Source of the DNA: Hyphomicrobiales bacterium
GTDB taxonomy: Bacteria > Pseudomonadota > Alphaproteobacteria > Rhizobiales > Aestuariivirgaceae
Length of the DNA: 16,524 nt
NCBI GenBank assembly: GCA_023266715.1
Contig: JAHFPK010000030.1
Coordinates: 1-16,524, forward strand
Direction: 5' to 3'
Below the pieces are notes generated by a model. The model was not told the DNA's origin. It worked only from the letters and a program-made list of their open reading frames with translations, and made no database searches. A program made the translations under genes and the position numbers. Within the stretch, counting starts at the first letter, position 1. The number at the start of each line of letters is the position of its first letter. This document shows positions 1 through 7,381 of the stretch, in pieces.

Positions 1-948
1 TACCGCCAGCATTTCATCGGCCGGGTCAGGGGCTATCACGGCTCCACCATGGTGGCCGCCAATCTGGGTGGCATGGCCGGCATGCACGAGCAGGTGGGAA
101 CCGAGTTTCCAGGCTTCCACCATGTGCAGCAGCCCTATTGGTATGATTTCGGTGGCGACAAGACGCCCGAGGAATTCGGCCTCGAAGCGGCAGCCGCCGT
201 GGAAAAGAAAATCCTCGAAGTGGGGCCCGAAAATGTGGCCGCCTTCATTGGCGAGCCCATCCAGGGGGCAGCTGGAGTTCTCATACCGCCTTCAACCTAT
301 TGGCCGGAGGTGCAGCGCATTTGCCGGAAATATGGTGTTCTCATCATTTCCGATGAAGTGATCTGCGGCTTTGGCCGCACCGGCAAGTGGTGGGGTTTCC
401 AGTCCTTTGGCTTTGAGCCCGATATCGTAACCATGGCCAAGGGACTGTCGTCCGGTTACCAGTCCATCGGCGCCGTGGCTTTTGCCGAAACCCTCATCAA
501 GGATTTCTTCGCGCTGGGTGGCGAATTTTATCATGGCATGACCTATGCGGGCCATCCCGTGGCAGCGGCTGTTGCCTTGAAAAACATTGAAATCATTGAG
601 GACGAGAAGCTGGTGGAACGGGTGGCGGAGCTCGCACCTTATTTCGCCAATGCCTTGGCCAGCCTGAATGATCATCCGATTGTCGGCGAAACCCGTTCCG
701 TGGGCCTGCTCGGCGCCCTTGAGCTTTCGCGAGACAAGGCAACGCGCGCGAGATTCAAGGACTCTGGCCGGGTAGGTACGATATGCCGCGACCATTGTTT
801 CAGGAACAACCTGATTATGCGGGCCTGCTGGGATACTATGGTTCTGGCCCCGCCCTTCATTATCACTAAGAGGGAGATCGATGAAATCGTGAAACTGGCG
901 CGGCTCGCTCTTGATGCAACCTACGCAGACGTTAAGGCTGAAATGTAG
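1..948 (+). CDS. Class III (omega) aminotransferase, probable polyamine-pyruvate aminotransferase, 5'-truncated by the window edge
   Basis: This is a PLP-dependent class III aminotransferase. The reading frame is open from base 1 and the first visible residues (RGYHGSTMVAANLGGM) are already internal family sequence, so the start lies upstream; 315 residues are visible of about 450 usual. Seen directly: the cofactor-binding segment DEVICGFGRTG near visible residues 117-127, the probable Schiff-base lysine in MAKGLSSGY (visible residue 147), and the MTYAGHPVAAA segment that closes the active site. Family members include putrescine/spermidine-pyruvate (SpuC-like), beta-alanine-pyruvate and taurine-pyruvate enzymes, and sequence alone does not settle the substrate. 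The gene sits 79 bases upstream of a polyamine-binding protein gene, on the same strand, in a locus with agmatinase and PuuA/PuuB-like genes. I therefore infer direct transamination of putrescine or a related amine to the aminoaldehyde in the cytoplasm. The stop is TAG. Family call is firm, substrate is inferred. Confidence 0.9.
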   Translation, partial: YRQHFIGRVRGYHGSTMVAANLGGMAGMHEQVGTEFPGFHHVQQPYWYDFGGDKTPEEFGLEAAAAVEKKILEVGPENVAAFIGEPIQGAAGVLIPPSTYWPEVQRICRKYGVLIISDEVICGFGRTGKWWGFQSFGFEPDIVTMAKGLSSGYQSIGAVAFAETLIKDFFALGGEFYHGMTYAGHPVAAAVALKNIEIIEDEKLVERVAELAPYFANALASLNDHPIVGETRSVGLLGALELSRDKATRARFKDSGRVGTICRDHCFRNNLIMRACWDTMVLAPPFIITKREIDEIVKLARLALDATYADVKAEM

Positions 949-1027
949 TTCACGCTGAATTTAGTTGAATTTGTTAAGAAAATTGCCAAACTGGCCCCAT
1001 CTGATTTGTAGCATAAGGAGTATTTAG

Positions 1028-2110
1028 ATGTCTCACTATCAATCCAAATTCAAATCCACACGACGCTCCTTGCTGAAGGGCACCGGCGCCATGATAGCCG
1101 GCATGACATTCATGCCGCGCTTCTCGCTTGCTGAAGAGGAGAAAAAACTCAATCTCTATAACTGGGATACCTATATCGGCGAGCATACGCTGGATGATTT
1201 CAACAAAGCCACAGGCATTGAAGTCAAGATGGATCTTTTCGCCGACAATGATGAGCTTTTCGCCAAGCTCAAGGGTGGCAATCCCGGTTATGACGTCATT
1301 GTTCCGACGAATGACATGCTCGAGCGCATGATCAAAGCCGATATGGTAATAGCGTTGGATCACGCGAAGATTCCAAACATGGCAAATATCGACAAGCCAT
1401 TTCAGGAGGCGGCATTCGATCCCGGCCGTAAGCATTCGATCCCCTACATGTGGGGCACTTTGGGAATAGGTTTCCGCAAGTCGAAAATTGAAGGTGGCGT
1501 GGTCGATAGCTGGAAGATATTGCTCGACAGCGACAAGTACGCGGGCCGCATTTCCCTTCTTGGTGATGCCCAGAATGTGATCGGGGTGACGCTCAAGTAT
1601 CTCGGCTATTCCTTCAATTCGACCGATGCTGCAGAACTCAAGAAGGTTGAGGACATGCTGGTCGCCCAGAAAAAGAACATCAAGGTATTTGCTGACGACA
1701 ATGGCCAGGACTTGCTGGCCGCGGGCGAGGTTGATGCCTGCCAGGAATGGAATGGAGACATCATCCAGGTCATGGCGGAGGATCAGGATATCAACTATGC
1801 GGTGCCGACCGAGGGATCGCTGGTCTGGCAGGATACGATGGCGATTCCCACCGGTGCGCCCCATCCGGAGAATGCTCACGCATTCCTAAACTTCGTTCTT
1901 GACGCGGAGGCTGGAAAGCACATTGCCGAGACCATCAAGTATGCCACGCCAAATGCGGCGGCTAAGGCGCTGATGGACAAGTCGTATACGGAGAACCCTT
2001 CAATTTTCCCGTCTGCCGAAATTGTGGCGAAGTGCGAGCCAAGTCTCTACCTCGGCGAGGAGGCGACAAAGGTCCGTGACGAAATTTGGACCCGCATTCA
2101 AGCAGCATAA
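1028..2110 (+). CDS. potD: Polyamine ABC transporter periplasmic binding protein (PotD/PotF family)
   Basis: This is the extracytoplasmic receptor that captures spermidine or putrescine for the ABC importer encoded just downstream. The 360-residue length fits the family. The N-terminus has a twin-arginine-like motif (TRRSLLKG, residues 11-18), a short hydrophobic stretch (AMIAGMTFMPRFSLA) and probable cleavage near AEEEKK, suggesting Tat export of a folded protein. The mature start NLYNWDTYIGEHTLDDFNKATGI matches the family's first strand and helix. IPYMWGTLGIGF, and the W-x-D pair in LVWQDTMAIP (W267, D269), correspond to polyamine-contacting positions in E. coli PotD; AETIKYATPNAAA is also more PotD-like than PotF-like. 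AAGGAG at 1015-1020 lies 7 bases before the ATG, which fixes the start. A strong hairpin follows the gene before the permeases, a layout that often keeps the binding protein in excess. Putrescine versus spermidine preference cannot be decided from sequence. Confidence 0.93.
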   Translation: MSHYQSKFKSTRRSLLKGTGAMIAGMTFMPRFSLAEEEKKLNLYNWDTYIGEHTLDDFNKATGIEVKMDLFADNDELFAKLKGGNPGYDVIVPTNDMLERMIKADMVIALDHAKIPNMANIDKPFQEAAFDPGRKHSIPYMWGTLGIGFRKSKIEGGVVDSWKILLDSDKYAGRISLLGDAQNVIGVTLKYLGYSFNSTDAAELKKVEDMLVAQKKNIKVFADDNGQDLLAAGEVDACQEWNGDIIQVMAEDQDINYAVPTEGSLVWQDTMAIPTGAPHPENAHAFLNFVLDAEAGKHIAETIKYATPNAAAKALMDKSYTENPSIFPSAEIVAKCEPSLYLGEEATKVRDEIWTRIQAA

Positions 2111-2128
2111 TTACGTCTCGATCAGTTG

Positions 2129-2155
2129 AAGGGGACGGCAGCTTGCCGTCCCCTT
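2129..2155 (+). terminator. Intercistronic hairpin: partial terminator or mRNA-stabilising stem
   Basis: A perfect 12-bp inverted repeat, AAGGGGACGGCA then a GCT loop then TGCCGTCCCCTT, begins 18 bases after the potD stop. It is followed by TCTTATT rather than a long T-run. The GC-rich stem with imperfect T-tract suits an attenuating terminator or a 3'-end stabiliser between binding-protein and permease genes, as known for malE-malF. The stem is seen directly; its role is inferred. Confidence 0.75.
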
Positions 2156-2207
2156 TCTTATTGGCTAGCATCCTGAGATTGTAGAGGAAGGCGGAAGCGG
2201 GCGCATT

Positions 2208-3080
2208 TTGGACAATTGGAAAGACAACAAAAACGTCTTTTGGACGCTCGCTGCACCTGGAACTTTCTGGCTCCTCGTATTCTTCATTCTGCCCTTGGGT
2301 TTCCTGTTTGTCATGTCTTTCAGCGACAAGGCGATGGTCAATGGTGAAGTTTCAATTACCGATTACGATTATCTGACGGGTATCACGAATTATATCCGCA
2401 GTGTCGATCCGCTCTATCTCACCATCATATGGAAATCGATTTGGGTCAGCGCGCTGGCGACTTTATTATGCCTCGTGACAGCCTATCCCATTGCCTTTGG
2501 CATCTGTTTCGCGTCCGAACGCTGGAAACCATTGCTTCTGCTGCTTGTGGTGCTGCCATTCTGGATCAATCTCCTGATCAGAACCTATGCTCTGATTGCC
2601 GTTTTCCGGACTCAGGGCTACGTGAATCTGACCTTGGGTGTGCTAGGCCTTGGCCCCTATGACATGCTCTATAATAATTTCGCGGTCATCTTTGGGCTGG
2701 TCTATGTTTACATGCCTTTCATGGTGCTGCCGCTTTACGCCACCATCGAGCGGCTCGATAAATCCTACCTTGAAGCAAGTCTCGATCTCGGCGCCTCGCA
2801 ATACACAACATTTCTGAAAGTCACCGTACCACTCACCATGCCGGGCATTATCACCGGCGTGATCCTTGTTTTCATTCCCTGCCTGGGCTCGTTCCTGACG
2901 CCTGATCTTTTGGGCGGCGCCAATGCAATAATGATCGGTAACGTCATCGAGCGCCAGTTCAAGGCAGCCAATGATTGGCCCTTTGGTGCGGCTCTTTCCT
3001 TCATGCTGATGTATGCCACTTTTGCGGCACTGATGCTGCGCGCCTTTCTGGCCAAGCGTAGCGCTGGGGTTGATGTGTAA
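2208..3080 (+). CDS. potB: Polyamine ABC transporter permease (PotB/PotH family)
   Basis: This is one of the two inner-membrane permease subunits of the polyamine importer, 290 residues with about six hydrophobic segments. The first is near residues 11-35 (FWTLAAPGTFWLLVFFILPLGF) and others are near 76-97, 104-127, 152-175, 208-230 and 255-280. The cytoplasmic EAA loop that contacts the ATPase reads YLEASLDLGASQYTTFLKVTVPL. The start chosen is TTG at 2208, giving MDNWKDNKNVFW; no ATG precedes the first membrane segment. A weak GGAAG lies about 10 bases upstream and a better GAGGAAG about 17 bases upstream, so the exact start is less certain than the gene. The stop TAA overlaps the next ATG by one base (TAATG), which indicates translational coupling to the second permease. 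Confidence 0.92.
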   Translation: MDNWKDNKNVFWTLAAPGTFWLLVFFILPLGFLFVMSFSDKAMVNGEVSITDYDYLTGITNYIRSVDPLYLTIIWKSIWVSALATLLCLVTAYPIAFGICFASERWKPLLLLLVVLPFWINLLIRTYALIAVFRTQGYVNLTLGVLGLGPYDMLYNNFAVIFGLVYVYMPFMVLPLYATIERLDKSYLEASLDLGASQYTTFLKVTVPLTMPGIITGVILVFIPCLGSFLTPDLLGGANAIMIGNVIERQFKAANDWPFGAALSFMLMYATFAALMLRAFLAKRSAGVDV

Positions 3081-3928
3081 TGGCAGACCAGTTGAAACCA
3101 GGCTCCGGCCCCCTCGACTATGGCAACAGGCTCTGGCTGAAAATCCTCTTCGGCGTGATGTATTTCATGCTCTATGTGCCGATCATCACGCTGATTGCCT
3201 TTTCGTTTAATACGGACAAGCGCGGCGTTGTCTGGCGTGGTTTCACCCTCGACAACTACGCCAAGGCCTGGAACAACAGCGCACTTATCGAAGCCATGAC
3301 CAATTCCCTGATGATTGCCTTTATTGCTACGATTATCTCAACAGTAATTGGTGCCATGGTGGCGCTTATGTTGTGGCGTTTCCGTTTCCCTTTCAAGGGC
3401 GCCTATGAAGCCTTCATGGGCTTGCCCATTGTCATCCCCGAGATCTGCATGGGCGTGGCACTGCTTTTGTTCTTTAACGAGACTGGCATGATGGGTGCCA
3501 TAGTCGCCATGCCTTGGCCGCTGAACCTGGCAAATATCATCATCGCCCACGTGGCTTTCTGCTTCCCATTTGTGGCCATCGTGGTGCGCTCGCGCCTTGT
3601 CGGTTTCAACAGACAACTCGAAGAGGCTTCAAAGGATTTGGGCGCCAGCGAGTGGCAAACCTTTTGGAAGGTGATTGTACCCTTCATGATGCCGGGTTTG
3701 GTCGCGGGTGCGCTTCTGGCCTTCACCCTCTCGCTAGATGATTTCGTGATTACTTTCTTTACCTCGGGGCCTGAGACGGTCACGTTCCCGGTAAAGGTTT
3801 ATTCTCTCGTGCGACGCGGCGTATCCCCTGAGATCAATGCGGCCTCCACAGTGTTGATCGTGATAACTGTGATGGCAACTATACTCGCCATGAAACTTCA
3901 GGCCCCGGAAAAATCTGGCAAAGGTTGA
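3080..3928 (+). CDS. potC: Polyamine ABC transporter permease (PotC/PotI family)
   Basis: This is the second inner-membrane permease subunit, 282 residues, expected to pair with the upstream permease as a heterodimer around the polyamine path. Family marks are the N-terminal segment LFGVMYFMLYVPIITLIAFSF (residues about 24-45), then GFTLDNYAKAWNN, five further hydrophobic segments, and an EAA loop LEEASKDLGASEWQTFWKVIVPF. The segment FTLSLDDFVITFFTSGP is characteristic of PotC/PotI proteins. The ATG is embedded in the previous stop codon, and the TGA stop at 3926-3928 overlaps the probable ATG of the ATPase gene by one base (TGATG). The three genes are therefore read as one coupled translational unit. 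Confidence 0.93.
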   Translation: MADQLKPGSGPLDYGNRLWLKILFGVMYFMLYVPIITLIAFSFNTDKRGVVWRGFTLDNYAKAWNNSALIEAMTNSLMIAFIATIISTVIGAMVALMLWRFRFPFKGAYEAFMGLPIVIPEICMGVALLLFFNETGMMGAIVAMPWPLNLANIIIAHVAFCFPFVAIVVRSRLVGFNRQLEEASKDLGASEWQTFWKVIVPFMMPGLVAGALLAFTLSLDDFVITFFTSGPETVTFPVKVYSLVRRGVSPEINAASTVLIVITVMATILAMKLQAPEKSGKG

Positions 3929-5019
3929 TGATGACTGATCCAATTGTATCCATTCGCGGTGTCAGCAAGAAATTTCCAGGTGGCGTGATCGCTGTCGACA
4001 ATGTCAGCATCGACATCGCCCCGAATGAGTTCTTTGCGCTGCTGGGTCCCTCGGGCTGCGGCAAGACCACCTTGCTCCGCATGATTTCTGGCCTTGAAAC
4101 CCTAACCGAAGGCCAGATCGTGATTGGCGGCCAAGACATGGCGTTGACGCCGCCAAACAAGCGTCCCACGAACATGGTGTTCCAATCCTATGCTGTATTC
4201 CCGCATATGACTGTGCAGGACAATGTGGCCTACGGCTTGCGGGTAACCGGCGTACCGGAAGTTGAAACCAAGCGTCGCACGGCCGATGCCCTGGAGATGG
4301 TGAAACTCTCCCACCTCGCCGAACGCAAGCCTGATCAGATGTCAGGCGGGCAGCGCCAGCGCGTGGCCTTGGCCCGCGCCCTCGTGAAACGCCCCAAGGT
4401 TTTGTTGCTCGATGAACCACTCTCGGCCCTTGATGCAAAATTGCGCGATGACATGCGCATGGAACTGACACGGCTTCAGGAGACCGTTGGCATTACCTTC
4501 ATCATCGTTACCCATGATCAGGACGAAGCCCTGTCCATGGCCAGCCGCATCGCTGTAATCGACAAGGGCGCGGTCCAGCAAATTGCCACACCTTCGGAGC
4601 TTTATGAGCAACCATTGACCCGGTTTGTGGCGGATTTCATCGGCAAGGTGAATTTGATTGATGCGAAAGTTCTGGGCAAGACGTCCAAGGCAATCACCTG
4701 CGAGGCCAAGGGTCTTGGAAAATTGAATTTCAATACGGACAAAGCCTGCGGGGATACCGTTGCCATTGCCGTGCGGCCGGAAAAATTGAAAATTGCCAAG
4801 ATCGAACCCAAAGCGGCGGGCCTTATCAAGGTTGCGGGCAAGGTGCGTGACGTCGCCTACTATGGTGACACCAGTCATGTTGTTGTCTCAATCAAGGGCG
4901 GGCCGGACTTGCAGGTGAATGTGCAGAACGACTCGCGCACCGGCGGTTCCGGCGTTGAGCGCGGGCAAAGCATTTGGGTATCCTGGATGCCCGACGATTC
5001 CCTCGTGCTCACGGAGTAG
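3928..5019 (+). CDS. potA: Polyamine ABC transporter ATP-binding protein (PotA/PotG family)
   Basis: This is the cytoplasmic ATPase that powers polyamine import, 363 residues from this start. Motifs in order: Walker A GPSGCGKTT (about residues 40-48), Q-loop FQSYAVFPHMTVQDN, ABC signature MSGGQRQRVALARAL, Walker B VLLLDEP with the D-loop SALD, and the H-loop VTHDQDEA. The C-terminal third carries the TOBE-type regulatory region (VAIAVRPEKLKIAKI, then a VAYYGDTSHVVVSI segment) typical of the CUT1/PotA branch. Three tandem start codons are possible: TTG 3925, ATG 3928, ATG 3931. ATG 3928 gives one-base overlap with the permease stop. ATG 3931 has better spacing (6 bases) from AAAGG at 3920-3924, so the start may move by one codon. 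It closes the transporter and is followed after 3 bases by agmatinase. Confidence 0.94.
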   Translation: MMTDPIVSIRGVSKKFPGGVIAVDNVSIDIAPNEFFALLGPSGCGKTTLLRMISGLETLTEGQIVIGGQDMALTPPNKRPTNMVFQSYAVFPHMTVQDNVAYGLRVTGVPEVETKRRTADALEMVKLSHLAERKPDQMSGGQRQRVALARALVKRPKVLLLDEPLSALDAKLRDDMRMELTRLQETVGITFIIVTHDQDEALSMASRIAVIDKGAVQQIATPSELYEQPLTRFVADFIGKVNLIDAKVLGKTSKAITCEAKGLGKLNFNTDKACGDTVAIAVRPEKLKIAKIEPKAAGLIKVAGKVRDVAYYGDTSHVVVSIKGGPDLQVNVQNDSRTGGSGVERGQSIWVSWMPDDSLVLTE

Positions 5020-5022
5020 ATC

Positions 5023-6018
5023 ATGGCCCTCGAACTCGACAAGATGACCCGCCTTCCGGGCGATGAAGCCTTTCGTAGGGAAAGCGTTAAAGGCACCCAA
5101 TGGGAAGCGACCTATGCGGGCGCACTCTCCTTCATGCGTCGAAAATATACCCGTGATCTCAACGGCGTTGATATCGCGGTGACAGGCATTCCGTTCGATC
5201 AATCGGTTTCCCATCGACCCGGCACGCGCTTTGGGCCCGAGAGCATTCGCAAGGCTTCGGCCGAAAATGCCTGGGGTCCCTTTTGGCCGTGGATGTTCGA
5301 TCCCTTCAATACCCTGGCAGTCATTGATTACGGCGACTGTTTCTTCGATTGGGGGCGGAAAGAAAATTTCCCCGATGCATTGGAAAGGCATGCCACGGAA
5401 ATCATCGGCTCCGGCGCTGAAATGATATCGCTCGGCGGCGATCACTATGTGACCTATCCCTTGTTGAAGGCGCATTTCAAGAAGCATGGGCCCTTAGCGC
5501 TTGTTCATTTCGATGCGCACCGGGATGTTGAGGTCGATGACGGCGGCCGCATCGATCATGGCACCATGTTTGGCTACGCCGTACGGGAAGGCCTCATCGA
5601 CCCACGCAAATCCGTGCAGATGGGCATTCGCACCACATTTGTTGGTGAAACCACTATGGGCTTCCGTATTGTCTATGCCGATGAAGTTCATGACTCGAGC
5701 AGCGATCAACTGGCGGCCATCATCAAGAAGCAGGTCGGCAAATCAAAGGCCTACTTAACCTTTGACATTGATTGCCTTGATCCCTCAGTGGCACCTGGTA
5801 CAGGTACCCCAATCGCGGGCGGATTGAGCTACCATCAGGCCGCCAGCATCATTCGCAAACTGACTGACATTAATTTCGTCGCCATGGATGTTGTCGAAGT
5901 GTCACCACCCTATGATCACGCGGACCTCACCTCGATTGCCGGGGCTTCCCTTGTGATGGAATATCTCTGCCTCAAAGCCTGGCAGCGCGGCGCACGCGCA
6001 ACACTAATGCCGGAGTAG
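5023..6018 (+). CDS. speB: Agmatinase (ureohydrolase family)
   Basis: This enzyme hydrolyses agmatine to putrescine and urea with a binuclear manganese centre in the cytoplasm. The 331-residue protein has the ureohydrolase metal-ligand motifs: LGGDHYVTYPLL (His), HFDAHRDV (Asp-x-His-x-Asp), and TFDIDCLDPSVAPGTGTP (Asp-x-Asp). The segment RIDHGTMFGYAVREGLIDP and the stretch MDVVEVSPPYDHADLT are closer to E. coli SpeB than to arginase. The variable position in DAHxD is Arg, where many agmatinases have Thr or Cys, so guanidinobutyrase or another guanidino substrate is possible. An SD-like GGAG (5013-5016) lies in the last codons of the ATPase gene, 6 bases before the ATG. Its place at the end of the transporter operon suggests imported or internally made agmatine feeds the putrescine pool degraded by the neighbouring genes. 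It ends 4 bases before the stop of the opposing puuB-like gene. Confidence 0.9.
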   Translation: MALELDKMTRLPGDEAFRRESVKGTQWEATYAGALSFMRRKYTRDLNGVDIAVTGIPFDQSVSHRPGTRFGPESIRKASAENAWGPFWPWMFDPFNTLAVIDYGDCFFDWGRKENFPDALERHATEIIGSGAEMISLGGDHYVTYPLLKAHFKKHGPLALVHFDAHRDVEVDDGGRIDHGTMFGYAVREGLIDPRKSVQMGIRTTFVGETTMGFRIVYADEVHDSSSDQLAAIIKKQVGKSKAYLTFDIDCLDPSVAPGTGTPIAGGLSYHQAASIIRKLTDINFVAMDVVEVSPPYDHADLTSIAGASLVMEYLCLKAWQRGARATLMPE

Positions 6019-6022
6019 GGGT

Positions 6023-7300
6023 TTAGGAAAGCGCGTCCCTGATGCGGTAGTACATCATCGCAGCCACCAGCATCGGCGTACGCATGGGGCCGCCGGGGAA
6101 GGGAAGGTGCTTGATGCGCGCCAGCAAATCAAATCTTTCTGCGGTGCCGCGAATGGCTTCCGCTATCAGCTTTCCATAAAGGCCCGTAAGCGCAACACCC
6201 TGGCCTGAATAGCCATGGGCATAGTAGACCGTTGGCGAAAGCCGTCCACAATCGGGAATGCGGTTTGAGGAGATGGCGATATAACCACCCCAGGCGTAAT
6301 CAATTTTCACATCCTTCAACTGCGGAAAGACATGGCTCATGCGTGGCCGCATGTATTCACCAAGATTGGGCGGCTCAAAAGTTGAATAACTCGCCCGCCC
6401 GCCGAACAACATCCGGTGGTCATTGGAGCGCCTGAAGTAATCCACAATGAAATTGGTGTTGGCCACCGCCTCATTATTGGCGATGAGCGATTTTGCCTGG
6501 TTCTCGCCAAGCGGTTCCGTGGCGATGATATAGCTCGCAACCGGCATCACGCGACCGTAAAGAGCCTTCACCGTGCGGTCGAGATAGGCATTGCCCGCAA
6601 TGATCATGAACTTGGCCTTGACCATGCCTTGCGCCGTGCGGGCCCAGGGATTGGCCCCCGTATTCACCTCCATCACCCGCGATTGTTCGTAAATTATCGC
6701 ACCACTTTTGATAGCGGCGCGCGCCAGTCCCAAACAATAATTCAAGGGGTGGAAATGCCCCGCTTCGCTTTCGCGTAGTGCCCCGTGGTAAATGGTGGTG
6801 CCCAGTCTTTGTTCCAATTCCGACTTGTTAAACAGGCGGAGGCCAGCCACACCGAGCTCTTCATATTCATCGCGCCAAGCCTTGAGCTCATCCATTTGGT
6901 GGGCTTTTGGTATGCTGTGCATATAGCCCCAGGTGAGATCGCAATCGATCATGTGCTCCTTAATACGCTGCTTGAGCAGGGCCTTGGATTCCTCGGCAAG
7001 GGCGAAGCATTTGCGCGCATCATCTTTTCCAAGCTGGTTTTCAATTTTCTTCTGGCCCGATGAGAAACCTGTGCAGATTTGCCCGCCATTGCGTCCCGAT
7101 GCGCCGTATCCGATCCGTTCCGCCTCAAGCACCACAACCCGGTAACCCGCGTTAACCAGCTCAAGGGCCGCTGAAAGACCGGTATAACCTGCGCCAATCA
7201 CACAAACATCGGCGGAAACCTCTCCATTAAGGTTTTCGCACTTCAGATGAATGTTCGCAGTGGCTTGATAATAGGACTTAGCATCAATCGATTTAACCAT
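6023..7300 (-). CDS. puuB: FAD-dependent amine oxidase, gamma-glutamylputrescine oxidase-like (DAO family)
   Basis: This is a 425-residue flavoprotein of the D-amino-acid/glycine oxidase family, very near the 426 residues of E. coli PuuB. The Rossmann FAD motif VIGAGYTGLSAA is at residues 34-45, followed by VVVLEAERIGYGASGRNGGQ (residues 55-74), the flavin-contacting segment typical of PuuB/OrdL proteins. The C-terminal AHGYSGQGVALTGLYGKLIAEA completes the FAD site. The expected reaction is oxidation of gamma-glutamylputrescine to gamma-glutamyl-gamma-aminobutyraldehyde with H2O2 release. Divergence from a puuA-like gene across 81 bases supports this over a sarcosine or D-amino-acid oxidase role. 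The ATG has no convincing Shine-Dalgarno sequence. The stop TAA is almost back to back with the speB stop, leaving no room for a terminator. Confidence 0.85.
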   Translation of the reverse strand: MVKSIDAKSYYQATANIHLKCENLNGEVSADVCVIGAGYTGLSAALELVNAGYRVVVLEAERIGYGASGRNGGQICTGFSSGQKKIENQLGKDDARKCFALAEESKALLKQRIKEHMIDCDLTWGYMHSIPKAHQMDELKAWRDEYEELGVAGLRLFNKSELEQRLGTTIYHGALRESEAGHFHPLNYCLGLARAAIKSGAIIYEQSRVMEVNTGANPWARTAQGMVKAKFMIIAGNAYLDRTVKALYGRVMPVASYIIATEPLGENQAKSLIANNEAVANTNFIVDYFRRSNDHRMLFGGRASYSTFEPPNLGEYMRPRMSHVFPQLKDVKIDYAWGGYIAISSNRIPDCGRLSPTVYYAHGYSGQGVALTGLYGKLIAEAIRGTAERFDLLARIKHLPFPGGPMRTPMLVAAMMYYRIRDALS

Positions 7301-7325
7301 GGCAAAAGCTTTAGCTGACCCCCTT

Positions 7326-7353
7326 TTGAAAGGTCAAGAAGGCGCGCTACAAT
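7326..7353 (+). promoter_or_regulatory. Putative sigma70-type promoter for the puuA-like gene
   Basis: TTGAAA (7326-7331), a 16-base spacer, and TACAAT (7348-7353) each match the housekeeping consensus at 5 of 6 positions. Transcription would begin near 7360, leaving a leader of roughly 20 bases before the ATG at 7382. This lies in the 81-base divergent region between puuB and puuA. Seen as a pattern match only; alphaproteobacterial promoters are often less consensus-like, so confidence is moderate. Confidence 0.5.
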
Positions 7354-7381
7354 GGCCCGATTCAACAATTAATGGTTTGTC

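Noticed and set aside
292..795. Long open frames opposite the aminotransferase, and similarly opposite most genes (for example 974-1879, 4888-5487, 7574-8137, 11116-11703)
   Set aside because: They are antisense shadows of well-supported genes, with no recognisable domains or ribosome sites.
993..1007. GCCA-AAC-TGGC dyad upstream of potD as an operator or terminator
   Set aside because: Four-base arms with a three-base loop are too short to separate from chance, and no convincing promoter elements flank it.
7352..7372. A six-codon upstream ORF (MARFNN) before puuA that repeats the MAR start of the gene
   Set aside because: Its ATG overlaps the putative -10 element, so it would lie upstream of the transcript start, and it has no ribosome site. 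The shared ATGGCCCG octamer is probably chance.
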